Source: Streptomyces sp. TSRI0281 (GTDB lineage Bacteria > Actinomycetota > Actinomycetes > Streptomycetales > Streptomycetaceae). Taken from it: a DNA stretch of 64,000 nt. Positions 17,033-25,745 of the stretch are shown in pieces; position 1 is the first letter of the stretch, and each line of letters starts with the position of its first letter. A program made the position numbers and the translations under genes. The stretch is from contig NZ_LWLE01000033.1 of assembly GCF_001905125.1 (NCBI RefSeq), positions 183,234-247,233 on the forward strand, given 5' to 3'. The notes beneath the pieces are model-generated. The model was given only the letters and a program-made list of their open reading frames with translations. It ran no database searches and was not told where the DNA came from.

Positions 17033-17046
17033 GAGAACTTGTTGCA
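17033..17046. promoter_or_regulatory. KstR-like operator, one mismatch, between MBL and ALDH genes
   Basis: GAGAACTTGTTGCA fits TnnAACnnGTTnnA apart from its first base. It lies 96 bp upstream of the MBL gene and 105 bp before the aldehyde dehydrogenase. Confidence 0.5.
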
Positions 17047-17067
17047 GCCGTGGACTCCTGGAACGGT

Positions 17068-17097
17068 AACTGGTATCAGTTCTGACACCTAGTCAGA
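17068..17097. promoter_or_regulatory. Two adjoining palindromes in the ALDH promoter
   Basis: AACTGGTATCAGTT (17068-17081) is an inverted repeat of AACTG/CAGTT, and TCTGACACCTAGTCAGA (17081-17097) is TCTGAC/GTCAGA with a 5-bp centre. The second closely resembles a site before the LLM oxidoreductase gene at 29686-29702. They probably bind one or two TetR/MarR-type repressors; the regulator is not identified. Confidence 0.55.
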
Positions 17098-17150
17098 TGC
17101 GCTGGTCGGATGCGCAGTCAGGTACGTGCCGGTCGCGGGAGGCAGTAGCC

Positions 17151-18611
17151 ATGACGGAGTTCGTGGAACACGGAAAACTGTTCATCGGCGGGGAGTTGAC
17201 CGATCCGCTCGGCAGCGACGTCATCGAGGTGATCTCGCCGCACACGGAACAGGTCATCGGCCGCGTCCCGCACGCGTGCGAGGCCGATGTGGACCGCGCC
17301 GTCGCCGCCGCCCGCCGGGCCTTCGACGAGGGGCCCTGGCCGCGGATGACCGTCGACGAGCGGATCGAGGTGATCACGCGGATCAAGGACGCCTTCGCCG
17401 TACGCTACGAGGAGTTCGCCCGCGTCATCAGCTCGCAGAACGGCACCCCCTACAGCTCCAGCGTCATGGTGCAGGCGCTTGCCGCGATGATGGTCTGGGA
17501 TTCGGCGCTCACGGTCGCCCGCTCCTTCCCGTACGAGGAACGGCGCGACGGGGCCCTCGGCCCGCTGCTCGTGCGCCGCGAACCCGTCGGGGTGGTCGCG
17601 GCCGTCGTGCCGTGGAACGTCCCCCAGTTCACCGCCGCCGCCAAACTCGCGCCCGCCCTGCTCGCGGGCTGCTCCGCCGTGCTCAAGGTCTCGCCCGAAA
17701 CACCGCTGGACGCCTACATCCTGGCCGAGATCGCCGCCGGGGCGGGGCTGCCGGAGGGCGTCCTGTCGATCCTGCCCGCCGACCGTGAGGTCAGCGAGTA
17801 CCTGGTCGGGCACCCGGGCGTCGACAAGGTCTCCTTCACCGGCTCGGTCGCCGCCGGACGCCGGGTCATGGAGGTCGCCTCCCGCAACCTGACCCGCGTC
17901 ACCCTGGAACTGGGCGGCAAGTCCGCCGCCGTGATCCTCCCGGACGCGGATCTGGACGCCGCCGTCGCGGGCATCGTCCCCTTCGCCTGGATGATCAACG
18001 GCCAGGCGTGCGTGGCCCAGACCCGTATCCTCGCCCCGCGCTCCCGCTACGAGGAGATCGCCGAGGCGTTCGCGGCGGCGGCCGGAGCGCTCAAGGTCGG
18101 CGATCCGCTCGACCCGGCGACCGAACTCGGCCCGCTGGTCGCGCAACGCCAGCAGCGGCGCTCCCTCGACTACATCCGCATCGGCCAGGAGGAGGGCGCC
18201 AAGATCCTGACCGGCGGCAGCCGCCCGGCCGACCAGGAACGCGGCTGGTACGTCGAACCGACCCTGTTCGGCGATGTCGACAACTCCATGCGCATCGCCC
18301 GCGAGGAGATCTTCGGCCCGGTCATCTGCCTGCTCCCGTACGGGGACGAGGAGGAGGCGGTACGGATCGCCGACGACTCCGAGTACGGGCTGAGCGGCAG
18401 CGTATGGACCGCCGACACCGAGCGCGGCATCGACATCGCCCGCCGGATCAGGACGGGCACGTACAGCGTGAACACCTTCAGCCTCGACATGCTCGGCCCG
18501 TTCGGCGGCTACAAGAACTCCGGTCTGGGGCGGGAGTTCGGGCCCGAGGGGTACGGCGAGTACTTCGAGCACAAGATGATCCACCTGCCGGCCGGATACC
18601 AGGGGGCGTGA
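17151..18611 (+). CDS. NAD(P)-dependent aldehyde dehydrogenase
   Basis: A 486-residue ALDH. The catalytic Cys287 lies in NGQACVAQTR, the general-base Glu in LELGGKSAAVI, and the cofactor loops are VVPWNVPQF and FTGSVAAGR; the C-terminal PFGGYKNSGLGREFGPEGYGEYFEHK block is intact. It oxidises an aldehyde to the acid. It is followed, with a one-base TGATG overlap, by a ferredoxin gene, so the two are coupled. Near a CYP125-type P450 and KstR-like sites, oxidation of a side-chain aldehyde is plausible. ATG 17151 follows GGGAGG; the frame upstream lacks coding character. Confidence 0.92.
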   Translation: MTEFVEHGKLFIGGELTDPLGSDVIEVISPHTEQVIGRVPHACEADVDRAVAAARRAFDEGPWPRMTVDERIEVITRIKDAFAVRYEEFARVISSQNGTPYSSSVMVQALAAMMVWDSALTVARSFPYEERRDGALGPLLVRREPVGVVAAVVPWNVPQFTAAAKLAPALLAGCSAVLKVSPETPLDAYILAEIAAGAGLPEGVLSILPADREVSEYLVGHPGVDKVSFTGSVAAGRRVMEVASRNLTRVTLELGGKSAAVILPDADLDAAVAGIVPFAWMINGQACVAQTRILAPRSRYEEIAEAFAAAAGALKVGDPLDPATELGPLVAQRQQRRSLDYIRIGQEEGAKILTGGSRPADQERGWYVEPTLFGDVDNSMRIAREEIFGPVICLLPYGDEEEAVRIADDSEYGLSGSVWTADTERGIDIARRIRTGTYSVNTFSLDMLGPFGGYKNSGLGREFGPEGYGEYFEHKMIHLPAGYQGA

Positions 18612-18844
18612 TGGGAGACCGCTGGCACGTGGAGGTCGACCGGAGCGTCTGCATCGGCTCCGGCATGTGCGTCAACCACGCCCCGGACGGCTTCCGGCTG
18701 GACTCCGCCCGGCAGTCCCACCCCGCCGACGCGTCGAGCGACGCCAACGAGAAGGTCCTGGCGGCGGCGGAGGGCTGTCCCGTCGAGGCCATCACGCTGA
18801 CGCTGCTCGGCTCGGGCGAGGTGGTGTTCCCGCCGGAGGACTGA
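18611..18844 (+). CDS. 3Fe-4S ferredoxin of the P450-partner type
   Basis: A 77-residue ferredoxin. Cys14, Cys20 and Cys56-Pro57 form the pattern CxxxxxC...CP with no fourth cluster cysteine, the mark of 3Fe-4S ferredoxins (SoyB/CYP51-partner type) that feed electrons to class I P450s. The acidic C-terminus (FPPED) is also typical. The start overlaps the ALDH stop by one base. No P450 or ferredoxin reductase gene is adjacent, so the CYP125-type P450 at 5.9-7.1 kb is a candidate partner (inference). Confidence 0.93.
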   Translation: MGDRWHVEVDRSVCIGSGMCVNHAPDGFRLDSARQSHPADASSDANEKVLAAAEGCPVEAITLTLLGSGEVVFPPED

Positions 18845-19022
18845 GGGCTGTCCCGCCATCCCCGGCGGGCGCTACGGGGCAGCCCCTCGCCGTGCCCGCG
18901 CGGCGGGGCCGGTAAAGGTACGGGCGGTAAGGGCTTCCCGCCAGGTCAGGCCGCGTGCGAAACTCCGGAAAAGATCGCACGGGCGCCCGCCCGGGAGCGA
19001 ACGACCGGGCGGGGAAGCACCT

Positions 19023-19538
19023 GTGGGTAGGACAAGAGCGGCGGCACCGGCTGCCGTGATGAGCGCGATACTGATCGGCGCCGCGGGCTGCGGCCTCGGG
19101 GACCAGGACGCCCGGAGCGCGCCGAAGCCGCCGCCGTCGCCCACCGCGCCGTTCACCAAGGACGCGGTGGCCAACGAGGTCGGCGCCGCGGCGGACGCCT
19201 CGGGGCTGCCGCCCGGCGACGACTCCACGGCCGGAATGCCCGAGGGGGACTGGCGGACGTGCGTGGCGCCGTGGATGGCCGACGCCCCGGCGGCGGATGC
19301 GGCCGACGGCTTCGCCGCGACGGTCAAGGCCCTGCGGAAGCAGGGCTGGAAGCTCACCACGAGCCACGCCGAGCAGGACGTCACCTTCCGCACCCTCACC
19401 AAGCGGGGGTGGAAGGTGTACGCGCGGCACTACGCGATGGACGGCTTCGGCACCGAACAGCCCGTCTCCCTCACCGCGGTGAAGAACGGCTGCGAGCTGC
19501 CCGAGGAGATCAAGGGCGACTTCCAGGACACCCTCTGA
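19023..19538 (+). CDS. Small hypothetical lipoprotein
   Basis: A 171-residue protein with a signal segment ending SAILIGAAGC, a lipobox-like site with Cys at about residue 23, then a Pro-rich spacer and a compact domain containing WRTCVAPWMADAP and a second cysteine NGCELP that may form a disulfide. No family is recognised. GTG 19023 follows GGGGAAG. It stands alone between the ferredoxin gene and the hydroxybutyrate dehydrogenase; 235 bp of apparently empty DNA follow it. Confidence 0.75.
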   Translation: MGRTRAAAPAAVMSAILIGAAGCGLGDQDARSAPKPPPSPTAPFTKDAVANEVGAAADASGLPPGDDSTAGMPEGDWRTCVAPWMADAPAADAADGFAATVKALRKQGWKLTTSHAEQDVTFRTLTKRGWKVYARHYAMDGFGTEQPVSLTAVKNGCELPEEIKGDFQDTL

Positions 19539-19773
19539 CGCGCTCGGACTGCCCTGGTGTACCGACCCGTGCGGTACGTCGGAGAGACGGCGCTCAGGAG
19601 GTACGCGGCGGGCGCCCGGGTGTGTGAGGCGGCGTCCTTGTGCGCCCCCGAGCGGTCGCGCCGTCGCTTCCGGGGCCCGCCCCGCACCATGTGCGCCGCC
19701 ACCATGTCCCCGTACGAGGGTGTGTGTACCGGCCCCGTGTGATGCGGGCCGCGGCGTCCTTACCGTGACGGCC

Positions 19774-20571
19774 ATGCAGACTTCCCCGAGTTCCGACCGG
19801 GCCCCCGCCCCGTCCCCCGCCGCCGACCGGTTCCTGGCCGGGCGGACCGCCCTGGTGACCGGCGGGGCGAGCGGCATCGGACGGGCGTGCGCCGAGGCGC
19901 TGGCCGCCGCGGGCGCCCGGGTGCACGTGGTGGACAAGGCCGCCGAACCCGCGAAGGCCCTGGCCGAACGGATCGGGGGCACGGCCTGGGTGGTCGACCT
20001 CGCGGTGCCCGGGGTGGTGGACACCCTGCCCGCCGACCCGGACATCGTGGTCAACAACGCGGGCCTCCAGCATGTGGCACCGGTGCACGAGTTCCCGCCG
20101 GAGCGTTTCGCGCTGATCCACCGCGTGATGGTGGAAGCACCGTTCCGCATCTTGCGCCGCACCCTGCCCGGCATGTACGAACGCGGCTGGGGGCGCGTCG
20201 TGAACATCTCGTCCGTCCACGGACTGCGCGCCAGCCCCTTCAAGTCGGCCTATGTGTCGGCCAAGCACGCACTGGAAGGACTCAGCAAGGTGGTCGCGCT
20301 CGAAGCGGCGGAGCACGGGGTGACGAGCAACTGCGTGAGCCCCGGCTACGTACGCACGCCCCTGGTCGAGAACCAGATCGCGTCGCAGGCCCGCACCCAC
20401 GGCATCACCGAGGAGGAAGTGGTGGGCCGGGTGATGCTGGAGCGCAGCGCGATCAAGCGCCTGATCGAGCCCGCCGAGGTCGCCGAGGCCGTGCTGTGGC
20501 TGTGCGGACCGCGTACCGGTCACATCACCGGCACCTCGCTCTCGATGGACGGCGGCTGGACCGCCAACTGA
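19774..20571 (+). CDS. 3-hydroxybutyrate dehydrogenase (short-chain dehydrogenase)
   Basis: A 265-residue SDR: NAD site TGGASGIG, NNAG, catalytic Ser in NISSVHG, Tyr160 and Lys164 in YVSAK, and the end GTSLSMDGGWTAN. The stretch GLQHVAPVHEFPPERF and the loop around SPGYVRTPLVENQI are typical of D-3-hydroxybutyrate dehydrogenases, which interconvert 3-hydroxybutyrate and acetoacetate. ATG 19774 was chosen; GTG three codons earlier is possible. A PucR/CdaR regulator follows in the same direction and probably controls it. Confidence 0.87.
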   Translation: MQTSPSSDRAPAPSPAADRFLAGRTALVTGGASGIGRACAEALAAAGARVHVVDKAAEPAKALAERIGGTAWVVDLAVPGVVDTLPADPDIVVNNAGLQHVAPVHEFPPERFALIHRVMVEAPFRILRRTLPGMYERGWGRVVNISSVHGLRASPFKSAYVSAKHALEGLSKVVALEAAEHGVTSNCVSPGYVRTPLVENQIASQARTHGITEEEVVGRVMLERSAIKRLIEPAEVAEAVLWLCGPRTGHITGTSLSMDGGWTAN

Positions 20572-20719
20572 CCCTCCCGGCCCGCCCCTTGTGCCCGATC
20601 GCTGTACCTGTCCCCGGTACCTGTCCCCTCCTGACCATCGGTGCTCCCTGTCCCCTCCCGGCCACCGCTGCCCCCCGTCCGCCGACCGTCCGCCCCGCCT
20701 CCCGAGAACGCTGGCGCCC

Positions 20720-22693
20720 ATGTCTGCACCCTTCCCCTCCTCCTCCGCCGCGCCCTTCCTGCGCCGCCTGCTCGACCTGCTGGCCGACGACGCGCCCGCC
20801 GAGGCACTGGGCGCCGTCTCCTCGGAGGCGAGGGCGGCCGGGGTGCCGGCGGGCGAACTGGCCGAGGTGGAGAAGGCGGCCTCCACCGCCCTGCGGATCA
20901 GGGGCGCCCTGCGTCAGCACCGGCGCCGGGAACTCCAGCTCACCGCCCTCTTCGACACCGCGGGTGACCTGGCCGCCTCCCGGGACCTGGACGAGGTACT
21001 CAAGGCGATCGTGCGGCGGGCCAGGATGCTGCTCGGCACCGACACCGCCTACCTCACGCTCCCCGACGAGGAGGCCGGGGACACCTACATGCGGGTGACC
21101 GACGGGTCCGTGTCCGTGGTCTTCCAGCGTCTGCGCCTCGAACTCGGCGAAGGGCTCGGTGGCCTGGTGGCCCAGACGGCGAGCCCGTACGCGACCCCCG
21201 ACTACGGCACCGACGACCGCTTCCGCCACACCCGCGACATCAACGCCGGAGTGCTCGCGGAAGGGCTCGTCGCCATCCTGGGCGTGCCCCTGCTGCTCGG
21301 CTCCAGCCGGGGCGGTACGGGAAAGGTCATCGGCGTCCTCTTCGCCGCCGACCGCGCCTCCCGCGTCTTCAGCCCGGACGAGGTCGCCCTGCTGTGCTCG
21401 CTGGCCGCGCACGCCGCGATCGCCATCGACACCGCCCGCGCTCTCGCCGACACCCGCTCCGCGCTCGACGAACTCGCCGGGGCCAACGCGGAGCTGGCCG
21501 CGGCGAACGCGGCGGTACGGGAGCACTCGGCGGCCATGCGGCGGGCCGAGGAGTCCCACGACCGGCTCACGGACCTGGTGCTGCGCGGCCGTGACGTCAA
21601 GGACGTCGCGGCGGCCGTCGCCGGGCTGCTGGGCAGCCCGCTGACCATCCACGACCCGGGCGGGCGGCCCCTGGCCGCCGTCCGTCCCGACGGTGCGGAT
21701 TTCGCCGCCGACAGCATGGACGCCGGGTGGCTGGCCGAGACGGCCGAGGAGTCCCGTGCCGGGGCGCGCGCCGTCCACCGCGACGGGCGGGTGATCTGCG
21801 CGGTGCTGGCCGGGCAGGAGCTGCTGGCCGGGCTCGTGCTGCACCGGCGCGACCGGCTCGACGACTCCGACCGGCGGCTCTTCGAACGGGCTTCGGTGGT
21901 CACGGGTCTGCTGCTGCTGATCAGACGCACCGTGGCCGAGACCGAGAACCGGATCAGGGGCGAGCTGATCGGCGATCTGCTGAGCGGCGCGGAACGTGAC
22001 CCGGCCGGTCTGGCCGAACGCGGCCGGCGCCTCGGCATCGACCTGGACCGGCCCCATCTGGTGCTGGTCGCCGAGGCCGGGGCCCGCGAGCGGCTCGCCT
22101 CCGCCGCCATGCGGTATCTGTTCGGCGGCGACATCCACGGGGTGAGCGCCGAACACGCCGGAACGGTCGTCCTGCTGGTCGCGTGCGAGGAGGACGGAAC
22201 GGGCGCCGGGGAGGCGGCGCGGGCCGCGGCGGCGCAGCTCGGCCGGCTGGTCCAGGCCCCCGTCACCGTTGCCGCCACCGGGCCCGCCCGGGGTCCGCGC
22301 GAACTGGCCGCCGCCTGCCTGGAGGCGGCGCGCTGTCTGCGGGCCATGCGGGCGCTGGGGCGTACGGGCGAAGGGGCGTGTGTCGACGAACTCGGCTTCC
22401 TGGGCGTGGTGTTGGGAGACGCGCGGGATGTCGACGGCTTCGTCGCCGCCACGCTGGGGCCGCTGCTGCGCTACGACGAGCGGCGCGGGACGCATCTGGT
22501 GCGCACGCTCGCCGCGTACTTCGGCGCGGGCGGCAGTCTGATCCGGGCGAAGGACGAACTGCACGTGCACGTCAACACGGTGGTGCAGCGGCTCGACCGC
22601 ATCCAGATCCTGCTGGGCCGCGACTGGAACGACCCGGACCGGGCCCTGGAGCTGCAACTCGCCCTGCGGCTCCATATGCTGTCGGGCGGCTGA
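20720..22693 (+). CDS. PucR/CdaR-type transcriptional regulator with GAF domain
   Basis: A 657-residue regulator. Residues ~60-240 are a GAF sensor domain (ASRDLDEVLKAIVRRARMLLGTDTAYLTL ... FSPDEVALLCSLAAHAAIAI), then a short coiled coil, a CdaR GGDEF-like domain (~400-540), and a C-terminal PucR-type HTH (LVRTLAAYFGAGGSLIRAKDELHVHVNTVVQRLDRI). Such proteins activate nearby catabolic genes in response to a metabolite; the hydroxybutyrate dehydrogenase immediately upstream is the likely target. ATG 20720 was chosen; the open frame upstream is Pro/Arg-rich noise. Confidence 0.88.
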   Translation: MSAPFPSSSAAPFLRRLLDLLADDAPAEALGAVSSEARAAGVPAGELAEVEKAASTALRIRGALRQHRRRELQLTALFDTAGDLAASRDLDEVLKAIVRRARMLLGTDTAYLTLPDEEAGDTYMRVTDGSVSVVFQRLRLELGEGLGGLVAQTASPYATPDYGTDDRFRHTRDINAGVLAEGLVAILGVPLLLGSSRGGTGKVIGVLFAADRASRVFSPDEVALLCSLAAHAAIAIDTARALADTRSALDELAGANAELAAANAAVREHSAAMRRAEESHDRLTDLVLRGRDVKDVAAAVAGLLGSPLTIHDPGGRPLAAVRPDGADFAADSMDAGWLAETAEESRAGARAVHRDGRVICAVLAGQELLAGLVLHRRDRLDDSDRRLFERASVVTGLLLLIRRTVAETENRIRGELIGDLLSGAERDPAGLAERGRRLGIDLDRPHLVLVAEAGARERLASAAMRYLFGGDIHGVSAEHAGTVVLLVACEEDGTGAGEAARAAAAQLGRLVQAPVTVAATGPARGPRELAAACLEAARCLRAMRALGRTGEGACVDELGFLGVVLGDARDVDGFVAATLGPLLRYDERRGTHLVRTLAAYFGAGGSLIRAKDELHVHVNTVVQRLDRIQILLGRDWNDPDRALELQLALRLHMLSGG

Positions 22694-22725
22694 CGGTACG
22701 GCGGGGACGCCCCGCGCCGTACGGT
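22693..22725. terminator. Hairpin between convergent regulators
   Basis: ACGGTACGGCGGGG pairs with CCCCGCGCCGTACGG apart from a two-base bulge, immediately after the stop of the PucR-type gene and before the end of the convergent kstR-like gene. Confidence 0.65.
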
Positions 22726-22764
22726 CACCGGCCGCCCGGCGCCGCACCGGGGCTGCCGCGCCCC

Positions 22765-23376
22765 CTACGGCGTACCGGGTTCCGCCGTCAGGTCGATGAG
22801 GCGGCAGACCGTCTCGATGTCTATCTTCACCTGGGCGATCGAGGCCCGGCCCGACAGCCAGGTGATCAGCGCCGAGTGCCAGGTGTGCTCGATGACCCGT
22901 ACCGCGGAGAGCTGTTCCGGCGTCGGGTGATCCAGCCCCATCGAGTCCAGGATGATCGCCGTCGTGAGCCGCGAGACGGTGTCCACCTCGGGGCTCACGC
23001 TGCGGTCCGCGAAGGTCAGCGCCCGTACCATCGCGTCCGCCAGATGGGGTTCGCGCTGGAGGGCGCGGAAGGCGCGCATCAGTGTCTCGGCGACCCGCTG
23101 GGCGGCGTCGTTCCCGGCGGGCGGGCGCTTGCGGAGCGTGGTGTGCATGTGCTGGAGCTGATCCTGCATGGTGGCGACCAGCAGATGGACCTTGGAGGGG
23201 AAGTAGCGGTAGAGCGTGCCCAGGGCGACCCCGGCGGCCTCGGCCACCTCGCGCATCTGCACGGCCTCGAACCCGCCCCGGCCGGCGAGCTGGGCGCTGG
23301 CGTGCAGGATGCGGCGGCGGCGGGCCTCCTGGCGTTCGGTCAGCGGAGGCGCTGCCGGTCTGGCTTCCGCGGTCAT
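22765..23376 (-). CDS. kstR: KstR-like TetR family repressor
   Basis: A 203-residue TetR protein. The HTH block GGFEAVQMREVAEAAGVALGTLYRYFPSKVHLL is almost the same as that of mycobacterial KstR, the repressor of cholesterol catabolism genes, and the ligand domain keeps the same spacing (HLADAMVRALTFADRSVSPEVDTVSRL, then VIEHTWHSALITWLSGRAS). KstR is released from DNA by 3-oxo-cholestenoyl-CoA-type thioesters. Its consensus TnnAACnnGTTnnA occurs exactly in the shared promoter region at 23538 and in front of several catabolic genes in this window. ATG 23376 is a reasonable start, though its ribosome site GGGGAG is only 2 bp away. Confidence 0.85.
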   Translation of the reverse strand: MTAEARPAAPPLTERQEARRRRILHASAQLAGRGGFEAVQMREVAEAAGVALGTLYRYFPSKVHLLVATMQDQLQHMHTTLRKRPPAGNDAAQRVAETLMRAFRALQREPHLADAMVRALTFADRSVSPEVDTVSRLTTAIILDSMGLDHPTPEQLSAVRVIEHTWHSALITWLSGRASIAQVKIDIETVCRLIDLTAEPGTP

Positions 23377-23537
23377 GACTCCCCATCCATGGCTTTCGTC
23401 CGCATCCGAGAGCGGTCGAGCGAGCTTCCGGGCGCGCACAGCATGCCAGGGTGCCTGCCGTGGCGCGAATCACCTGATCCGGCCGTCACGCCATCGCTAC
23501 CTGCCGGTAGATTCGGACCTCATTGAACGATCCAGTC

Positions 23538-23551
23538 TGAAACTTGTTCTA
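23538..23551. promoter_or_regulatory. KstR operator, exact consensus
   Basis: TGAAACTTGTTCTA matches TnnAACnnGTTnnA at every fixed position. It is 162 bp before the kstR-like start and 55 bp before the glycosyltransferase start, so it could serve self-regulation, control of the glycosyltransferase operon, or both. Confidence 0.75.
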
Positions 23552-23605
23552 GATTAGCGCGAGCGGTTACGCTCCGGCGAACACGCAGTGAGAAGGGGGC
23601 CGAGT

Positions 23606-24919
23606 GTGACCGCTGAGGCCATAGAGACGGGCCCCCGCACGGGCGTCGGCACGTCCGGCAGTACCGGCGACCGGCCGTTGCGCATCGCACTCCTCACCTA
23701 CAAGGGCAACCCCTTCTGCGGCGGCCAGGGCGTCTATGTGCGCCACCTCGGCCGCGAGCTGGCGCGCCTGGGGCACAACGTCGAAGTCATAGGCGCCCAG
23801 CCCTACCCGGTGCTGGACGAGGGCGTCACGCTCACCGAGCTGCCGAGCCTGGACCTCTACCGGCAGCCGGACCCGTTCCGCACCCCGGCCCGCGGCGAGT
23901 ACCGCGACTGGATCGACCTCGCCGAGGTCGCCACCATGTGGACCGGCGGCTTCCCCGAACCCCTCACCTTCAGCCTGCGGGCCCGGCGCCATCTCGTCGC
24001 CCGCCGGGGCGAGTTCGACATCATCCACGACAACCAGACCCTCGGCTACGGTCTGCTCGCCGACCTCGGCGCTCCCCTGGTGACCACGATCCACCACCCC
24101 ATCACCGTGGACCGGCGGCTCGATCTGGACGCCGCCGAGAACCGCCGCCGCCGCGCCTCCGTGCGCCGCTGGTACGGATTCACCCGTATGCAGAAGCGGG
24201 TCGCCCGCCGGCTGCCCTCCGTACTCACCGTCTCCGGTTCCTCCCAGCAGGAGATCGTCGACCACCTGGGCGTACGCGAGGACCGCATCCGGGTGGTGCA
24301 CATCGGCGCCGACACCGACCTCTGGTCGCCCGATCCCTCGGTCGCCGAGGTGCCCGGCCGGATCGTCACCACCTCCAGCGCCGACGTCCCGCTCAAGGGC
24401 CTGGTCCACCTCGTCGAGGCGCTCGCCAAGCTCCGCACCGAGAACCCGCACGCGCACCTCGTGGTCGTCGGCAAGCGGGCCGAGGACGGGCCGGTCGCGC
24501 AGGCCATCGAGCGGCACGGGCTCCAGGACGCCGTCGAGTTCGTCAAGGGCATCAGCGACGCCGCGCTGGTCGACCTCGTGCGCAGCGCCGAGATCTCCTG
24601 CGTGCCCTCGCTGTACGAGGGTTTCTCGCTGCCCGCCGCCGAGGCCATGGCCACCGCCACCCCGCTGGTCGCCACCACGGGGGGCGCCATCCCCGAGGTC
24701 ACCGGCCGGGACGGGGAGACCTGCCTCGCCGTGCCGCCCGGGGACGCGGACGCGCTGGCCGTGGCGCTGGCCCGGCTGCTGGGCGACCCGGAGCTGCGGT
24801 CCCGCCTCGGCGCGGCCGGCCGTGACCGGGTTCTGGCCAACTTCACCTGGGCCGGGGCGGCCGTCGGAACCGCCGAGCTGTACCGTCAGGCGATCGCGGC
24901 CAGCGGAGCCCGCAGGTGA
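23606..24919 (+). CDS. GT4-family glycosyltransferase
   Basis: A 437-residue GT-B glycosyltransferase: N-terminal LLTYKGNPFCGGQGVYVRHLGRELARLGHNV (acceptor-side Gly-rich loop), C-terminal EFVKGISDAALVDLVRSAEISCVPSLYEGFSLPAAEAMA with the E-x7-E nucleotide-sugar motif. It transfers a sugar to an unknown acceptor with retention of configuration. GTG 23606 follows AGAAGGGGG. It leads a three-gene run with a methyltransferase and a toroid-fold protein, and an exact KstR operator lies 55 bp upstream. Confidence 0.9.
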   Translation: MTAEAIETGPRTGVGTSGSTGDRPLRIALLTYKGNPFCGGQGVYVRHLGRELARLGHNVEVIGAQPYPVLDEGVTLTELPSLDLYRQPDPFRTPARGEYRDWIDLAEVATMWTGGFPEPLTFSLRARRHLVARRGEFDIIHDNQTLGYGLLADLGAPLVTTIHHPITVDRRLDLDAAENRRRRASVRRWYGFTRMQKRVARRLPSVLTVSGSSQQEIVDHLGVREDRIRVVHIGADTDLWSPDPSVAEVPGRIVTTSSADVPLKGLVHLVEALAKLRTENPHAHLVVVGKRAEDGPVAQAIERHGLQDAVEFVKGISDAALVDLVRSAEISCVPSLYEGFSLPAAEAMATATPLVATTGGAIPEVTGRDGETCLAVPPGDADALAVALARLLGDPELRSRLGAAGRDRVLANFTWAGAAVGTAELYRQAIAASGARR

Positions 24920-25004
24920 CCGCTCCCGGCGCCCCCTGACCCCTGCGGCGCTCCCCGACCCACCCCCCCGGAACCCGTACCTCCGACCTCGAAGGCAGGC
25001 CCTT

Positions 25005-25745
25005 GTGCTGACCGTCGACTTCACCCGCTTCCCGCTCGCCGCAGGCGACCGAGTGCTCGACCTGGGCTGCGGTGCCGGCCGGCACGCCTTCGAGTGTTAC
25101 CGGCGCGGCGCCCAGGTGGTGGCCCTCGACCGCAACGGCGAGGAGATCCGCGAGGTCGCGAAGTGGTTCGCCGCGATGAAGGAGGCGGGGGAGGCTCCCC
25201 GGGGCGCCACCGCCACCGCGATGGAGGGCGACGCGCTCAATCTGCCGTTCCCCGACAACTCCTTCGACGTCGTGATCATCTCCGAGGTCATGGAGCACAT
25301 CCCCGACGACAAGGGCGTACTCGCCGAGATGGTCCGGGTCCTCAGGCCCGGCGGCCGGATCGCGATCACCGTGCCGCGTTACGGCCCCGAGAAGGTCTGC
25401 TGGACGCTCTCCGACGCGTACCACGAGGTCGAGGGCGGCCACATCCGCATCTACAAGGCCGACGAACTGCTCGGCCGCATCCGCGAGGCCGGGCTCAAGC
25501 CGTACGGCACCCACTACGCCCATGCGCTGCACAGCCCCTACTGGTGGCTGAAGTGCGCGTTCGGAGTGGGCCGCGACGGCAAGGACGCCGCCCTGCCGGT
25601 GCGCGCGTACCACAAGCTGCTGGTCTGGGACATCATGAAGAAGCCCCGGGCCACCCGGGTCGCCGAGCAGCTGCTCAACCCGGTCGTCGGCAAGAGCTTC
25701 GTCGCGTACGCCACCAAGCCGCACCTCACCAAGGCCGAGGCGTGA
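25005..25745 (+). CDS. Class I SAM-dependent methyltransferase
   Basis: A 246-residue methyltransferase of the Methyltransf_11 type: motif I VLDLGCGAGRHAF, acidic loop ALDRNGE, motif II FDVVIISEVMEHI and motif III VLRPGGRIAITVP. The substrate is unknown; the pattern is close to ubiquinone- or natural-product-type O/C-methyltransferases. GTG 25005 was chosen, with GAAGGCAGG upstream. Its stop overlaps the GTG of the next gene (GTGA), so the two are coupled. Confidence 0.9.
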   Translation: MLTVDFTRFPLAAGDRVLDLGCGAGRHAFECYRRGAQVVALDRNGEEIREVAKWFAAMKEAGEAPRGATATAMEGDALNLPFPDNSFDVVIISEVMEHIPDDKGVLAEMVRVLRPGGRIAITVPRYGPEKVCWTLSDAYHEVEGGHIRIYKADELLGRIREAGLKPYGTHYAHALHSPYWWLKCAFGVGRDGKDAALPVRAYHKLLVWDIMKKPRATRVAEQLLNPVVGKSFVAYATKPHLTKAEA

